Assembly: GCA_026724425.1 (NCBI GenBank)
Contig: JAIUCV010000116.1
Span: 372,001 to 436,000, forward strand
Reading direction: 5' to 3'
Source of the DNA: Erythrophleum ivorense
Taxonomy: Eukaryota > Streptophyta > Magnoliopsida > Fabales > Fabaceae
Length of the DNA stretch: 64,000 bases
Translations under genes and position numbers: made by a program
The notes under the pieces: model-generated
What the model was told of the DNA's origin: nothing
The model's input: only the letters and a program-made list of their open reading frames with translations
The model's database searches: none
Shown: piece after piece, positions 11,513 through 25,030 of the stretch
Layout: every line of letters starts with the position of its first letter
How positions within the stretch are numbered: position 1 is the stretch's first letter

Positions 11513-14500
11513 GCTTTTTTTTTTTTTCCTCACATGGGCTAACTTGCACTTGATGTGGCCGGACAAAATCAAGCTAAATGGGTAGTATGATCACTCTTAC
11601 GACTAAGTTAGCTAAGCTATTAAGCACTATATGCATTTCTACTTATATGTACTTTCTCTTTTTTTAAAAATTAATATAATACAATAAATTTAAATAAATA
11701 TAATATATTTTAAAATAAAAAATATTTTTATTTAAAAAATTAATTTTTATCTTATTCATTATTATATAGTGTATTATCAAATATAAAATAATATTATTTT
11801 ATATAATATATTATTTTATACAATATCACACTAAACAGTACTTAATTTTATAAGTTTTATTAAATCTTAAGTTATTAAATCTTATCTCATACAATCTATC
11901 AATCAAGCTCTAAGGTTTGGTTTGAAATTTTAATTTGAATAGTTAATATAAGCTATATTTTCTTAATTACTATAAAACTCAATTATTAGTTGATTTGAAA
12001 CACAAATTTTATGTAAAATGCTACAAATTCTTTATTTTCGTTCATTGGCCTGTAAAGTGGAATACAATATAATATTAAATATAAATAATACTACCTAAGT
12101 ATATAATAATTCCCTTTTTTTGGTCGTTGTCCGATATCTTTAACAAGTTCTATTATCCAATGAACCTAAATTATAATAAATTTGGCATTGCTACGTGTCT
12201 ATGGAGTAATTTAAAAAAAATGATGAAAACTTCAATTTTTTAGGAGATTTAATTTTCTTCTTATTAATTTTTTTATTAAATTTCAGTAAATAATTTTTTA
12301 TTGTACATATAAACCTGAAAATACTTTAATAACATATATATATATATATATATATCAAGTTTTGAGAGGAAGTTGTTTCCCGTGTTAAAATCTTTATGCA
12401 GAACATATTAAAAGAAGACGCGGCCTGAGTGGGGTGGGTAGGAGTGGTGGAACTCTAATCCCCGGGTTAATGAATGCCGGTAAGCGGATAAGGATTGTTA
12501 ACCTCTTAATTATTACCGCCCCACCTTTTTTCTATTATTCTATTTTTAACCTCTTTCTTTACAAAAAAAAATTGAAGTAAATTCATTATTTTAAATTTTT
12601 AAATTTGGGAGAGTGGTTCAAATTAGGAATAGTGGGGCCCACGGAGCACGTGAGAAAGGCAGGGCATCATGTGAGGCTTCATAGAAAAGTTGACTAAAAT
12701 CAATTAATTTTTAATTTATTTTTTATAGAAATACTCTTTAAATTCAATCTTTTATAAATAAAATATTTTTAAATTGATTATTTGAATAATTGTTTTTTAT
12801 TTGGTTTCTCACAAATATATATTTATTATTTTAATTTTTATAAAAATATTATTAATAATAATGTTATATCAATTTACTGATAATGATATATAAATATATT
12901 TTGATAAGTTATTGTTTAATTATTAATATATAATATATAAATTAATAAAATATTAACATTTAGTTTTATTATTAGTAAGTTCACAAAGATTTTTTTGAAA
13001 CATTAAATTAAGAAATATCTATATATAAAAACAATAATTTTATAAAATATTAAATTAATAAATATTCCAATTTTGAGGAACCTTATAAAAAAAAAGAAAT
13101 TTTATGAAAGACCAGAGCAAAAAGAAAAAAAAATCATTTGAGGGACCAAGAAAAATTTTATTCCAAAGAAACCGGGTTCAAAAGGGAATAATCAATATGT
13201 CGGTTCTCACCTCCCTTCGTTGCTTCCCCCGCACGTGCGTGTGCTCCCCTCGTCTAAACAGTAAACACTATCACACGTGTAGCACATGCATCACACGCAA
13301 TGCACATGACTTTTCGTTAACATCTTCACTAGAATCACGGCCCATCCGCAAGGCTACAGCCTCCAATACCGACATCTCTGAAATTATTATTTTTCTAATA
13401 ATTTTTTTAACCTTTACCGGTTGACACTATCATGGGCCTTGTATTTAAGATAGTCCACGTTGAATAAGCCCAATAGGCAAGTGGTCTTTTGACTCTGAGC
13501 TCATACCTTTTTCATACAAAATGATTAAGTGTGGCAAAAACATGCGGTCCGCTAAACCCTTAGCAAAGATATGGACTAAATTAAAAAGAATTCTTTTTTT
13601 AGAGTTTTTTTATAATTTTAACTAAAATTTTTAAATATATTTTATAAATTATAAATAACTAGAGGAGTCAATATTTATGTTAGAATTCTCCTAAATATAA
13701 TTATCACATTCATGTAAGAAAAATAAAATTAAAAAAATACATATTTTTCAAGTTTTAACTACTATATTTGTATTTTTTTTATTTTCTCTATTGAATTCAT
13801 GTTTTTCCATGTTTATTGTATAACTTTTAAAAACATATATTAAAAAATAGTTATATGTCCAAAATAATTGAGCAAATATAAAAATATAAATTTTTAAAAT
13901 TAAAAATTTTTTTCTTAACAAATTAAAAAAAAAAATTGGCCCGAACCTAAGACATTTTTTCATCCCGAAACTAAAATCGAGTTGAGACTCAAGTTAAAGT
14001 GAACCCCGACCTGTCCTACCCCATACCCACTCCTACTTGATGCTACTTTTTATAGTACATACAAAGTTATGGTTAGACTTGATATTGTACAATATGTGTT
14101 ATTAGGAGGCCAAACTCAGCCTAAGTAGTAAGTTTAATTTGACTTTGAATTTTCCTACCCTTAATTAGAATATGTTTGATTTACTAATATCTTGGGCATA
14201 TATGATATGAAATACTTTAATATAATTTAAGATGTTACCATATTTAAAATATCTATGTTTATTATGACAACTAAATGTTAAGGTATGTGTGGAAGAAAAG
14301 ATGCTAACATATCGTTGGGTCTCGTATTATATTAGTTTTATAAATGTGATTTGTTTTTAAGTTACAAAAAAAGGTATAAAGCCTCGAATGTAAAGATAGG
14401 GGAAAAGTGATCAAACTCATATACATTAAGAAACTTTTAACACTTACGTTGATGAGAATCTGGGAGATGTCGCTTTAGCTAAAGTTCTTTGGGCAAAGTG

Positions 14501-14717
14501 TGATTTTCTTGGTAACATATAACTTTTATTATTAATTATTAATTGTATGAGCGGGGTAATCTAGGTTTAAGCTAGATGGGCTATTTGGCCCAAAATAGAA
14601 AAAGCTTGATGGGTTGCATATTCTTGCAAGTAGTCTTAGCTAACAAGGCTATATTGTTAAAATAATTGGGCCTAAGACATAGCAGATATAGCCCATATAG
14701 AAAGTGCAGTCACCGAA

Positions 14718-14759
14718 TCACAAGTTTAACAGCTCCAGTCACAAGTTTAACAGCTCCGA
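14718..14759. repeat. Two tandem 21-bp units
   Basis: TCACAAGTTTAACAGCTCC occurs twice in direct tandem with a 21-bp period. No function is apparent. A (TA)-rich tract follows at about 14770-14835. Confidence 0.85.
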
Positions 14760-16561
14760 TCCTTATAGAGATATATATTATATATATATATGTATGTATA
14801 TAATATATTTATTATATATATATATATATATTTAATCTCTAGTTACTGTTTATTAAATTATTATAGTTAACATGTGCATGAATTTTTTTTTTTTTTTACT
14901 TTCTTTATTTCTTTTGATTTCCGTGCATTTAGAGAGCCTACCATTGTAGTTCCATAAAACGTTAGTTATCATGCTAAGGAAGGAACTGGGGGGATAAAAT
15001 TTTAAAAAATATATTTAAAATAAAAATATAATGTATGATTAATTGTACTGTATTACAATCTGAAATTTATTATTTTTCAGGATTATCCAAGTTTTTTAAT
15101 ATTTTTTGTTAGGTTCTTCTAATAAATAAAGAAAAAAAAATCAATCATATAATATTGAAATGTAAAAAAATTTATTCGTCATTTCTTTATTAAAAATATA
15201 ATATTAAATACTTAAAAATTGCATTATTTTTTAAAATTATTTAGTTGAACTGCAATAAATTAATAGCCAAAATGCAAAGAATAATCTCAACTTAAAAAGA
15301 CTATATAATTTACGTCCTAAATTTTAAAAATTGGTCATAGACTTTTAAGTTACAAACATTAGAAAGTTTTACTAGATTGATTAGATGTATTTTTTGTTAA
15401 TTTAATTTGTTTATCCATGTAAATAAGCAGTGTTATATGATAAAATAATGAAGATATTATATTAAACAAAACAGAAAAAGTGTTAGAGAATCTACAATCA
15501 ACTTTTAAAAAAGAAAAGGGTAGATGAGTTACATTCCTCGTAAAACAAGACAAGTTGTTCTGCATTTCTGCCTTAACTTATTAAGATAACACCTAAAATG
15601 AATCAAAATACCAATCCCAACCTCTCCCATGCCTTCCTTTCCGGTACAACTTTCATGGAATATGAATTATTCATATTAAGATTTAAATGGTTTATATTTA
15701 TTATTATTTTTAATTTTTTAAACTTAAATATTAATTTTTTAAGTGAGTAATTGAAAATTTATTATATATATATATATTTTAAATATAAAAAATAAAAAAT
15801 AATAATTCATATTTTGCTTAAAAAAAAGCTATCTGATTTGATCAAAATAGTGATACCAAGTACAAAGAAGCAGAAAGGAAACAATAAAAGCAGGATATTT
15901 GAGTGTGGTGAAAGAGAATACCAAATTTGGGAAAACATGCATAACGCGTAGTTTATTGAATCACCCTCTTTTTTTACACGAAAAACATTTGTACAAAATT
16001 GTAAATCTCAAATACACAGTACACAATTACCTACTATCCCATCCCATCCCATCCCATCCACATCAAATCATATCTCACATCACATAGAGAACAGAGCCTG
16101 TTCCCTAAAATCGCCTAATTCACATGTCATGTCAAGCAGGGAGAGTTATGTCACGCACACATATAGCATCTAATGCATGTCATCCCATAGCATACGGATA
16201 TGTCAGTTCCCATCATCGCCTACTACATTTATTAATTCCCTTTTTTCTTAAAATAATTATTATTATTTAGTTGTGTTTGTGTGTGTGTGTTTTTGTTTTT
16301 GTTTTTGGTGAAGTGTTTTGAAATCGAGAGACGCATGCAAAATCCTCATCATGGTGTCCTCGATGTCCCACGCAGACCTTCCCCTCCTCCATGCTTTTGT
16401 GCTTTTTAAGACTCTGATACCTCCGCATTATCTTCGATCCCTCCCCCTCCTCTTTCTTTTTACTCTTTTGCCCTTTTCATTGTCTCTTTGTATTCTTCCT
16501 CTACTGGCTCTTACCCACAAAACTTTCCTTGACTCTCAAATTTTCACCTTCTTATTTTTTG

Positions 16562-16760
16562 AAGTGTGTTTGACAAAGACAGTTTAATACATAAAAAATT
16601 AAATATAAAAATAAAAAAATAATTTTATAAATAAAAAATATTTATAATATTTTATTTTTAATAATTAATAATAATATTAAATAATAGTTATAAAGTTAAA
16701 ATTAAAATTTATTCTAATTTTTTTTTTTACTTTTTTCGTTTCTGTGGCATATCAAATATC
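16562..16760. repeat. MITE-like AT-rich repeat
   Basis: About 200 bp dominated by AAATAAAAAATATTTATAAT-type words, beginning near GTGTTTGACA and ending near the TATCAAATATCG stretch. It shares composition and core motifs with the repeats at 3643, 16880 and 30913. The ends are approximate. Confidence 0.35.
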
Positions 16761-16879
16761 GCGTAAATGGTATGAAAATATATATAACAGGAATATTAAA
16801 ATAAGATGATGATATTTTATTTAATTTTACAAAAGTTAACTAACCTAACTCCAAAAAGCTATTTCTGCAATTTTAGTAG

Positions 16880-17045
16880 ATTGTTTGGTTAAAAGATATA
16901 AAAATTAAAAAACTTAAAATATATGTAAATGAAATTAGAAATAATTTTTTTAATTTTTAAATAATAATTTAATAATTAAAATAATAATTATAAAAATATA
17001 ATAAATATTACATAAATTACATAAATAAAATGTGTTTGAATTACG
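16880..17045. repeat. MITE-like AT-rich repeat
   Basis: It starts at TTGTTTGGTTAAAAG and ends near TGTGTTTGAATTAC, so the ends are roughly inverted (TTTGGT against TTCAAACAC). The internal ATAATTATAAAAATATAATA word is also found in the copy near 31000. Likely a short non-autonomous DNA element. Confidence 0.45.
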
Positions 17046-17460
17046 GTGAATTAAATGGAGTCTAGATTTATTGCTACCAAAAAAATATTTTCATGTGAAA
17101 TTATCAATTGTTTGTTGAATATTAAAAGCTTTAAGTAGCTTTTAAATTTTTATTGTTAAAATCAAGTAAAATTATCCACTAAAGTTAGATTAACCATAAT
17201 ATAAAATATAAAAATTGAAAAATTCCGTTATCATTACAAATTTCCCATGGGTAAAATAAGAATATGGAGGTGGGCAAACATGTCATTCCAGTCATTCCGA
17301 AGAGTGAGGGAGGGTGGGCGGGAAAAAGGGTATATTGGTCCATAAAAATGTTTTGGTCCATATGGTTAACAGTGGAGGGAAGACCTGTGAGCCGAAAGTG
17401 ACGAACCAATGAAACCACACAGCAAATCGCAGAAGCAAAACAACACATGAAAAACCAAAA

Positions 17461-18205
17461 AGCAAACTCACCTTAGTCCCTCTGCTTTCTCTTCCGTCTA
17501 GGGTTTCCCCTTTATCTTTTCTAGTTTAATAGTTTAATTCCCAGATGGTAAAAAAGCATATCCACTGTGCCAGAGAGAGATCCCTCGTTAGCTCCAACAG
17601 AATCTCTCTTTGATTGTTCCCCTATTTTCTTTTCTTTTACTTTGTACTTCTCTGTCAATGGCGCTTGCTCTGTGAAAGCTGGAAAAGAGAAATATGATTC
17701 AGAAATCAGGTAGGAATCCAATAGATTAGCTGGAGTGGGAATCTTCACCAAGATGAAGATCGGTGGAGCGGTGTCGTTTTGGCTGGTTCTCAGGCCGTCA
17801 GGAAGAGCCAGTTTAATGATTCTCGAAGGTCTTGGTTTTGGGATTTGACGTTTTGGCTGAATCGAATCAGGTGCTAAATTTCTGTTTTTGGTCATTTTGG
17901 GAAACGGTTTCGTTGTTGGGAATGTTTCTGGGAATCGGATCGTTGGTGTTCTGATCTCTGATCTCGAGAGGTTTATGTTTTCTCGTGTTTGTGGCTGTCT
18001 CTCAGTGGGGAACCAAGGATAACTGCGTGCCAGTTCAGGCAACCTCTATCACTACAAATTCTTGTGAATGTATACTTGGTCTTAGAGGCCTATAGTGCCA
18101 GGTGTAGCTGCAGCCGAACTACCGAAAGCACTCGGAAGTATTGTTGAAATTACTTGAGTTTGTTCTAGCATTCGTTGGGAACTTTGAATTCGGAGCTAAT
18201 TGGTT
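17461..18205 (+). promoter_or_regulatory. Long 5' leader of the HD-ZIP III gene with several short uORFs
   Basis: The stretch just before the HD-ZIP III start is less AT-rich than its surroundings and begins with CT-rich leader-like sequence. If fully exonic it contains at least seven ATG-initiated short frames that close before the main start: 17545-17613 (22 aa), 17658-17675 (5 aa), 17694-17729 (11 aa), 17753-17848 (31 aa), 17922-17954 (10 aa), 17975-18022 (15 aa) and 18068-18085 (5 aa). Such leaders often lower translation of the main frame. A usable donor (CAG/GTAGGA near 17709) means a 5' UTR intron could remove some of them. No transcript start can be fixed from sequence alone. Confidence 0.5.
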
Positions 18206-21200
18206 ATGGCAATGTCCTGCAAGGATGGTAAAGTAGGATTGGACAACGGCAAGTATGTCCGTTATACACCTGAGCAGGTTGAAGCCCTTGAGAGGCTTTA
18301 CCACGATTGCCCCAAACCTAGTTCCATTCGTCGCCAGCAGCTTATCCGCGAGTGCCCACTTCTCTCAAACATTGAGCCGAAGCAAATTAAAGTTTGGTTC
18401 CAGAACCGAAGGTATTCTTTATAATGTTTTGTTCTGTTTTGTTGATGGTTGAGTGAGGATAAGATAGTGGAACTTCATACTTTTGTAATCTTAAAATGTT
18501 TACATCTGTTTAATGACATTATATAGCTTATATGAAGTATGTATTCTGGTAATCTGAACTGGTGCGGTTTGCTTTCTCTCTGATTCAACTGCATACTGTC
18601 TTTTCCAGTCAACTCATGTAGTTGCAAAATGTAATGTTTTTCTTTTTTATTTTTTTAATTGACGTTACGTTGACTTATTTAGCTGTTTATGACATAATGC
18701 CATTCGTTCGTATTTGTTCCGTTTTTGTTGACTCAGATGTAGAGAGAAGCAGAGAAAAGAGGCTTCGCGCCTCCAAGCAGTTAATAGGAAGCTGACAGCC
18801 ATGAACAAGCTACTGATGGAGGAGAATGATAGGTTGCAGAAGCAGGTGTCTCAATTGGTGTACGAAAATGGCTACTTTCGTCAACACACGCAAAATGTAA
18901 GAATTTTGCCTTATGTGCTACTAGTTTGTTTATATCTGAAGTAAAATAAGATTTTGTAATTAATGTTATTAAGCCAATTTAAAAACTCCTAGTTTACGCT
19001 CTAGAGATTTTAGTTGGTAGATATTTTTATGAATTATGGACTCAGTTGTCATATTATACCTTTCTTTAATACTGAACGTTGAAGAATTGAGTTAGAAAGG
19101 TTCTTTCTCTTCAGACAACACTTGCATCCAAGGACACAAGCTGTGAATCTGCGGTGACGAGTGGTCAACACAGTTTGACAACCCAGCATCCCCCAAGGGA
19201 TGCAAGTCCTGCAGGGTTAGTGGAATATGGTTTTAATGTCCCTATCTGTCATTGTGGTCCTTCTACACCTAATTGCGTGTCTGTGACTAATAAAATCATA
19301 CTTTTTTGTCCCCCAGGCTTTTGTCCATTGCAGAAGAAACTTTAGCAGAGTTTCTTTCAAAGGCTACTGGGACTGCTGTTGAGTGGGTCCAAATGCCTGG
19401 AATGAAGGTAATTCATTACCTCTTTTCATTAACTGATGAATTAGTTATTCTATTATTCAATTCTTTGGGAATGAGGCATACGCAGATTGGCTAAAGAGCA
19501 TAAAAGTTATCACCATAGAATAACTCATGTGCTTTGGAGTCTGCTTAATTCACTGTTTAAGTTTGATGGCTTTTTTTGTCAAGGAGGCTTTTCCTTAGCG
19601 TAGTATTAAAGGGTTATTTTTGGTTGAAGTTAATGATTTTTTAATTATGTTTCTTCTTTAATACTTGCTGATGTGCACAGCCTGGTCCGGATTCCATTGG
19701 AATCGTTGCTATTTCTCATGGTTGCACTGGCGTGGCAGCACGAGCCTGTGGCCTAGTGGGTCTTGAACCCACAAGGGTAAGTGCTCCAGATATAGTATCT
19801 TTATACTGATTCTCTTGCTTGAGCTAATAACTTTCATGATTGACTATACCCTGAACAGGTTGTGGAAATCCTCAAGGAACGGCCTTCATGGTTTCGTGAT
19901 TGCCGAGCTGTTGATGTTCTGAATGTGCTGCCCACAACAAATGGTGGAACCATAGAGCTGCTATATATGCAGGTGGTATTCAAATTAAATGAATTATGAC
20001 CATCTGTGTTTTAGTAGATTTGTTCTGGATCACTTATTTGAATGCTTGATTCTTTGATGATTTAGCTATATGCGCCAACAACATTGGCACCTGCTCGTGA
20101 CTTCTGGTTGTTGCGCTACACTTCTGTTTTAGAAGATGGCAGCCTTGTGGTAAGTGTCTCTAAAGAATTCCTTACCTTATTTTGGGTTGGGGGGGGGGGG
20201 AATTAAAGACTTCCTTAGGTATATCATGGACTGATTGTAGTAGAGAATAGCCCTGGTGTGCAATTACCTTGCCCTTATAAATGTTTCATTTAACTCCTGC
20301 CACACTAGTATGTCTAGATCATTCTTCTATTGTCGGCTTTGCTTCAGATCTGTGAGAGGTCTCTTAAAAATACTCAAAATGGTCCAAGCATGCCACCTGT
20401 GCAGCATTTTGTGAGAGCAGAGATGCTTCCTAGTGGGTACTTGATAAGACCTTGTGAAGGGGGTGGTTCTATCATGCACATTGTTGATCACATGGATTTG
20501 GAGGTACATCAATCATAGCATTTTTTTGCATCAGTTGACTTTTTTTTGTTTAACAAGAATAAATTCAGAATGTTTATGTCATTGTTAGCCATGGAGTGTG
20601 CCAGAAGTACTGCGTCCACTATACGAATCATCAACAGTGATGGCTCAGAAGACAACCATGGCGGTATGGTTATTATACCTCTTTACTAATTGTAGCATAG
20701 TACTTACAATATGTTGCTTACTTTTCCAATCTAAATTGCTATAGGGATAAGGAAATATTTATTGACTTCAGAGTAACAATTGTATTGGTTGTGAGGATTG
20801 AGAAGGTTTGAACTTCCTTATATCTTTTTCCTTTTCATTAAGGCCCTACGCCAGCTGAGGCAGATATCTCATGAGGTTTCTCAGTCTAATGTCAATGGGT
20901 GGGGCAGGCGACCTGCAGCTTTAAGAGCACTTAGCCAGAGACTGAGCAGGTTATTATATTCTACTTGTTGGTTATGATTATTGTACTTTTATTTTCATAT
21001 ATAATTGGATTCTCTGGTATATTTAACTGCAGGGGTTTCAATGAGGCTCTAAATGGGTTTACTGATGAAGGATGGTCAATGATTGGCAATGATGGTGTAG
21101 ATGATGTTACAATCCTGGTGAATTTATCTCCTGACAAGTTAATGGGTTTAAATCTCTCCTTTGCCAATGGATTTCCATCTGTCAGTAATGCAGTCTTATG

Positions 21201-24200
21201 TGCCAAAGCGTCAATGCTGTTACAGGTGAGGATGCTTAAAAGTTCCACCAAAACTAGAAAAGAAAAATACAGATAAACAAGATATCTCTATTCTGTTATT
21301 GTAAATGATTTATAGAGATGGACACAAGCACTTATTCTATTTATGCCAGTCCACATCACGAACATGAAATTTTCAATATTTTTGTCTTTGAACTGTTGAG
21401 CACCCACTTAATTGGAAAAAAACCTTGGGATCTAATTAACATGCAAGGATTTGCTTAATTAATCATCGACACTTGAATAATTTCTGAAATAGCCTTATTT
21501 AGCATTTACACCTGATGTTCACATAAGCAAAGTTATGATCCAAAGAAAATGGTTTCAGTTCAAGCATATTTAAGTATTTTTTATTTTCTTTTAACTTTGT
21601 CCTTATATTTCTCTACTGTATGTGCTGTTTCATTATTCAGAATGTGCCTCCAGCCATTCTTCTCAGGTTTTTGCGGGAGCACAGATCAGAATGGGCAGAC
21701 AACAACATGGATGCTTACTCTGCTGCTGCCATTAAAGTTGGTCCTTGCAGCTTACCAGGATCTCGTGTTGGAAACTATGGAGGTCAAGTTATACTTCCTC
21801 TTGCCCACACTATTGAGCATGAAGAGGTGATATATTGGTGCAAGTTTAGCAATACAACCATTAAGAGTTGTACAATTTTAAAATGGTGTATGCACTAACT
21901 TGCTTCTTGTTCTTGCTAGTTTCTGGAAGTCATTAAATTGGAAGGAATTGCTCATTGTCCCGAAGATACAATAATGCCAAGAGAGGTGTTTCTTTTGCAA
22001 GTAAGTTTGTTTCCTTAAGTGTCATGCCTTATGCTTCACCCTTTCAAAGATGGCTTTGACCTGAAATGCTTATTTTATTTGTAGAACCTAAGAAAGCATA
22101 AACAATGATACAAACGCAGAGCATTACAGCACAACAAAATTTAAAATGTCCTAGTGTTATTTGAAGTGTCATCTTGTATGATGGAAAAATCTGATGTGTC
22201 ACACAGTCAGAGCTGTTATTTTTTAAAATTTTTTTTAAGTGTCCATGCACAGTGGTATTGGAACTAATATGGAGAAGCAAGCCTTTAAATTTTATATGGT
22301 ATACTTATAAACTTAAGTAGAATTTTGTTGAGGCCTTGGAGTTCATCTTTTTCTGGCTGGAATTTGTATACCATATATATGGATCGAATTATTTAAGGAT
22401 TTTAGGCATCCTGTAACACTCTGCAACCAAAACATAGTATGTTATATTATTTATTGGGTTTACAAAGTCGGAAAAAATTCCAAGTAGTGTGATAACTTAT
22501 GTTAGTTTTGACTTGCACTTGACTTCTGTCTTTACTTAATGCTGAGCTGAGTCTGCACTACTTAAACTGTTGACTTGTTATCCTTGATTTTTCCTTCTAG
22601 TGGGAAGTGAAACTGTGGCCATATCATCAGTGTCCATGTTTTTGTCATGTTAATGGTATAATGCTCGGTTTCTTCTTTCCTTGAGGAAGAAACAAATTGA
22701 TATTCTCAAGTATCTCAACAATTTTGATTAAAATCAGATGACTTGCTACTTGCTAATATAGTTTTGTACTCATTTAACTTCTACTAGAATTTATTGAACT
22801 TTTACTAGAATGAGGTAGCTTTCTGTTTTTTCCATCATTGTGTTTTCATTGATGCCTTTCCTCGTGGCTAACTTTCTTACATTTCATTTTTATGCTATTT
22901 TGGTAGCTCTGCAGTGGGATGGATGAGAATGCTGTCGGTACCTGTGCTGAACTTATATTTGCTCCAATTGATGCATCCTTTGCTGATGATGCCCCCCTTT
23001 TACCTTCTGGATTTCGCATCATTCCACTTGATTCGGGGAAGGTTAGCTTCAGTCATTGTTGAACCACGATATTCTTTGTATTTAACTTCCTATGAGATTC
23101 TTTTTAATGATTTCAATTTAATAAATAATTATTGCAGGATGTCTCCAGCCCAAATCGAACCCTTGACCTTGCATCTGCTCTTGATATTGGCCCTGCTGGA
23201 AATAGAGCACCTAATGATTATGCTGGAAATTCTGGCTGTATGAGATCTGTGATGACAATAGCATTTGAATTTGCATTTGAAAGTCATATGCAAGAGCATG
23301 TAGCATCCATGGCACGGCAATATGTTCGCAGCATTATATCATCAGTCCAAAGGGTGGCATTAGCTCTTTCTCCATCTCATTTGAGTTCACACGTTGGGCT
23401 TAGGCCACCACTGGGTACTCCTGAAGCCCAGACACTTGCTCGTTGGATCTGCAACAGTTATAGGTGTGTCAATTCTAATATTTTCACGTAACTCTGGCTT
23501 GTCAAATGTATTTAGCCATGATGCAGGGTGGCACATTCTGTGTGATGATCCAATTTAGATACTAATACTATTGTGAGAGAAACGTTGTTATTCAAGATTG
23601 TCATACAGATAAGTAAATTTTATATGTTTTCTCATTCAATAAAGAAGCTGCAGCTCTTTAATTATCATTAGTCTACATTAGTCTAGATAAGTTGCATAAG
23701 ATCCCCTCGTTCCTAACAATCGGCTCCCCCCTCCCTCACGAAAGAATAAGAAACTACCTCCCCAGCTTTTCCTTATATGCATGTTGGGGAGAAAATTTAA
23801 TACAGAAATTGCCACAATTGCATTACTAGTCCTGTGCAGTTTAGGAGTAGTTTGGGTATAATTGTCATGCCTAATTCAGCTTGTTAAGTGATTATTACTA
23901 ATTTAAAATCCTTTGATATCTATATACCTGAAAAGTGGGGACCAAGATGTTACTTGTCCCCTCCTACTGGTTTTGCTGGTAGAAACTAGTATTTCAGACA
24001 CAGCTGGCTTGACTTTTCCACATTTGTAGGTGCTACTTGAGTGTGGAGCTGATAAAATCTAGTAATGAGGGGAATGAATCGATCCTCAAAGCCTTGTGGC
24101 ATCACTCAGATGCACTATTGTGCTGCACTTTAAAGGTATTCTTGAAATCTAACTCAAAAGTAATAGTACATGCATTTCATTATCCCCTCCTCCCAAAAAA

Positions 24201-25030
24201 AAAGGTTGGACTTTAATCCCGATATTTGTTGACAAAGGCTGCAACAAAGTTCAAACTTATCTGGCTTATATTAAATTCCTAGGTTTTCTTCCTTCTTTTG
24301 CCTCAATTACAGACTAGGTTTCTACTTATTACTGTGGGAGGAGATTTACCTGTCATAATTGCAAGTCAAATATTGATTCTTCTGGTTCGAAATATGGTGC
24401 GCATGATTTTGGAAAGCTCAAGATGAATATAGTTTTCTAAATCTGTTGTACTCTCCTACTACCTTCTTCCAAAGAACTTCCATTGAACCCATTTTATGCA
24501 GGCAATGCCAGTGTTCACTTTCGCCAATCAGGCAGGGCTTGACATGCTGGAGACTACCCTAGTTGCACTGCAAGACCTAAGTTTGGAGAAAATATTTGAT
24601 GATCATGGACGAAAGATCCTCTGTTCCGAGTTTCCCCAGATTATACAACAGGTCTGCTAATTTATTTTTGAAATAAATAATCATTGATTTAGCTTCTACT
24701 AGACTTGTTGTAGTTCTTATTTTTTAACTAGTTCCTTCCTGTCTTTCCCCCCCCCCCTCTCCCCCCTTTTTAATCTACAGCGGAGGGATTGTCATGTTAG
24801 TATGCTTGAAAGAGAACTAGTACTAGTTTTTTCGAGGTTTACAATGCTTTCTCTAGTGATTTCTCCTCATTCTTTCATTTTAGGGTTTCGCTTGCCTTCA
24901 AGGTGGTATCTGTCTCTCTAGCATGGGGCGACCGGTCTCGTATGAGAGAGTGGTGGCTTGGAAGGTGCTGAATGAAGAAGAGAATGCTCATTGCATCTGC
25001 TTTATGTTTATGAACTGGTCTTTTGTTTGA
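18206..25030 (+). CDS. ATHB-15: Class III HD-ZIP transcription factor, ATHB-15/CORONA orthologue
   Basis: Eighteen coding exons, all GT-AG: 18206-18411, 18737-18896, 19115-19215, 19317-19407, 19681-19776, 19859-19972, 20066-20149, 20348-20503, 20589-20663, 20843-20949, 21033-21225, 21641-21826, 21920-22000, 22907-23041, 23138-23463, 24030-24135, 24502-24651, 24884-25030. They sum to 2514 nt, an 837-aa product, the family's usual length. The start at MAMSCKDGK matches the ATHB-15 N terminus. In order: homeodomain (about 14-77, WFQNRR at 64-69), leucine zipper (about 75-118), START lipid-binding-type domain (about 153-370) and C-terminal MEKHLA domain (about 690-835, ending in NWSFV). The family are nuclear factors for vascular and meristem patterning and organ polarity, and are repressed by miR165/166; the target site is intact here. 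C-terminal motifs (GGICLSSMGRPVSYER, NEEENAHCICF) favour ATHB-15 over ATHB-8. No frameshift or missing key residue was seen. Confidence 0.97.
19397..19690 (+). promoter_or_regulatory. miR165/166 target site split by an intron
   Basis: The last 11 nt of exon 4 (19397-19407, CTGGAATGAAG) and the first 10 nt of exon 5 (19681-19690, CCTGGTCCGG) join on splicing into a 21-nt site. Against miR166 as I recall it there are 18 Watson-Crick pairs, one G:U at the miRNA 5' end and two mismatches at its 3' end. The genomic copy is interrupted by a 273-bp intron. The site encodes PGMKPGP at the start of the START domain, where dominant gain-of-function alleles map in this family. Confidence 0.93.

Larger units (their letters stand above)
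8312..17460. other. Gene-free intergenic region between GATA and HD-ZIP III genes
   Basis: No gene with recognisable domains is seen. Most of it is AT-rich with degenerate repeats. Three patches stand out for higher GC: 12417-12530, 12605-12680 and 13190-13340. The last contains CACGTG-type G-box words and repeated CACA/TGCA words. The patch at 16090-16240 (CATGTCATGTCA, ATGCATGTCATCC) and the CT-rich stretch at 16370-16520 could be distal promoter of the HD-ZIP III gene, but nothing in the sequence proves it. Confidence 0.55.

Noticed and set aside
13104..13424. 106-codon open frame over a GC-richer patch
   Set aside because: Begins in a poly-lysine AAA run and has no recognisable motif. 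The patch looks regulatory or repetitive, not coding.
17185..17448. Minus-strand open frame of 87 codons (MCCFASAICC...)
   Set aside because: Low-complexity, no recognisable family, located in the HD-ZIP III promoter.
17521..18042. Minus-strand open frame of 173 codons opposite the HD-ZIP III leader
   Set aside because: Proline/threonine-rich translation of leader sequence without a domain or homologue I recognise; best explained as chance in a GC-richer stretch.
20187..20202. Poly-G tract in HD-ZIP III intron 7 as a functional element
   Set aside because: A simple homopolymer within an intron; likely slippage, with no effect on splice sites.
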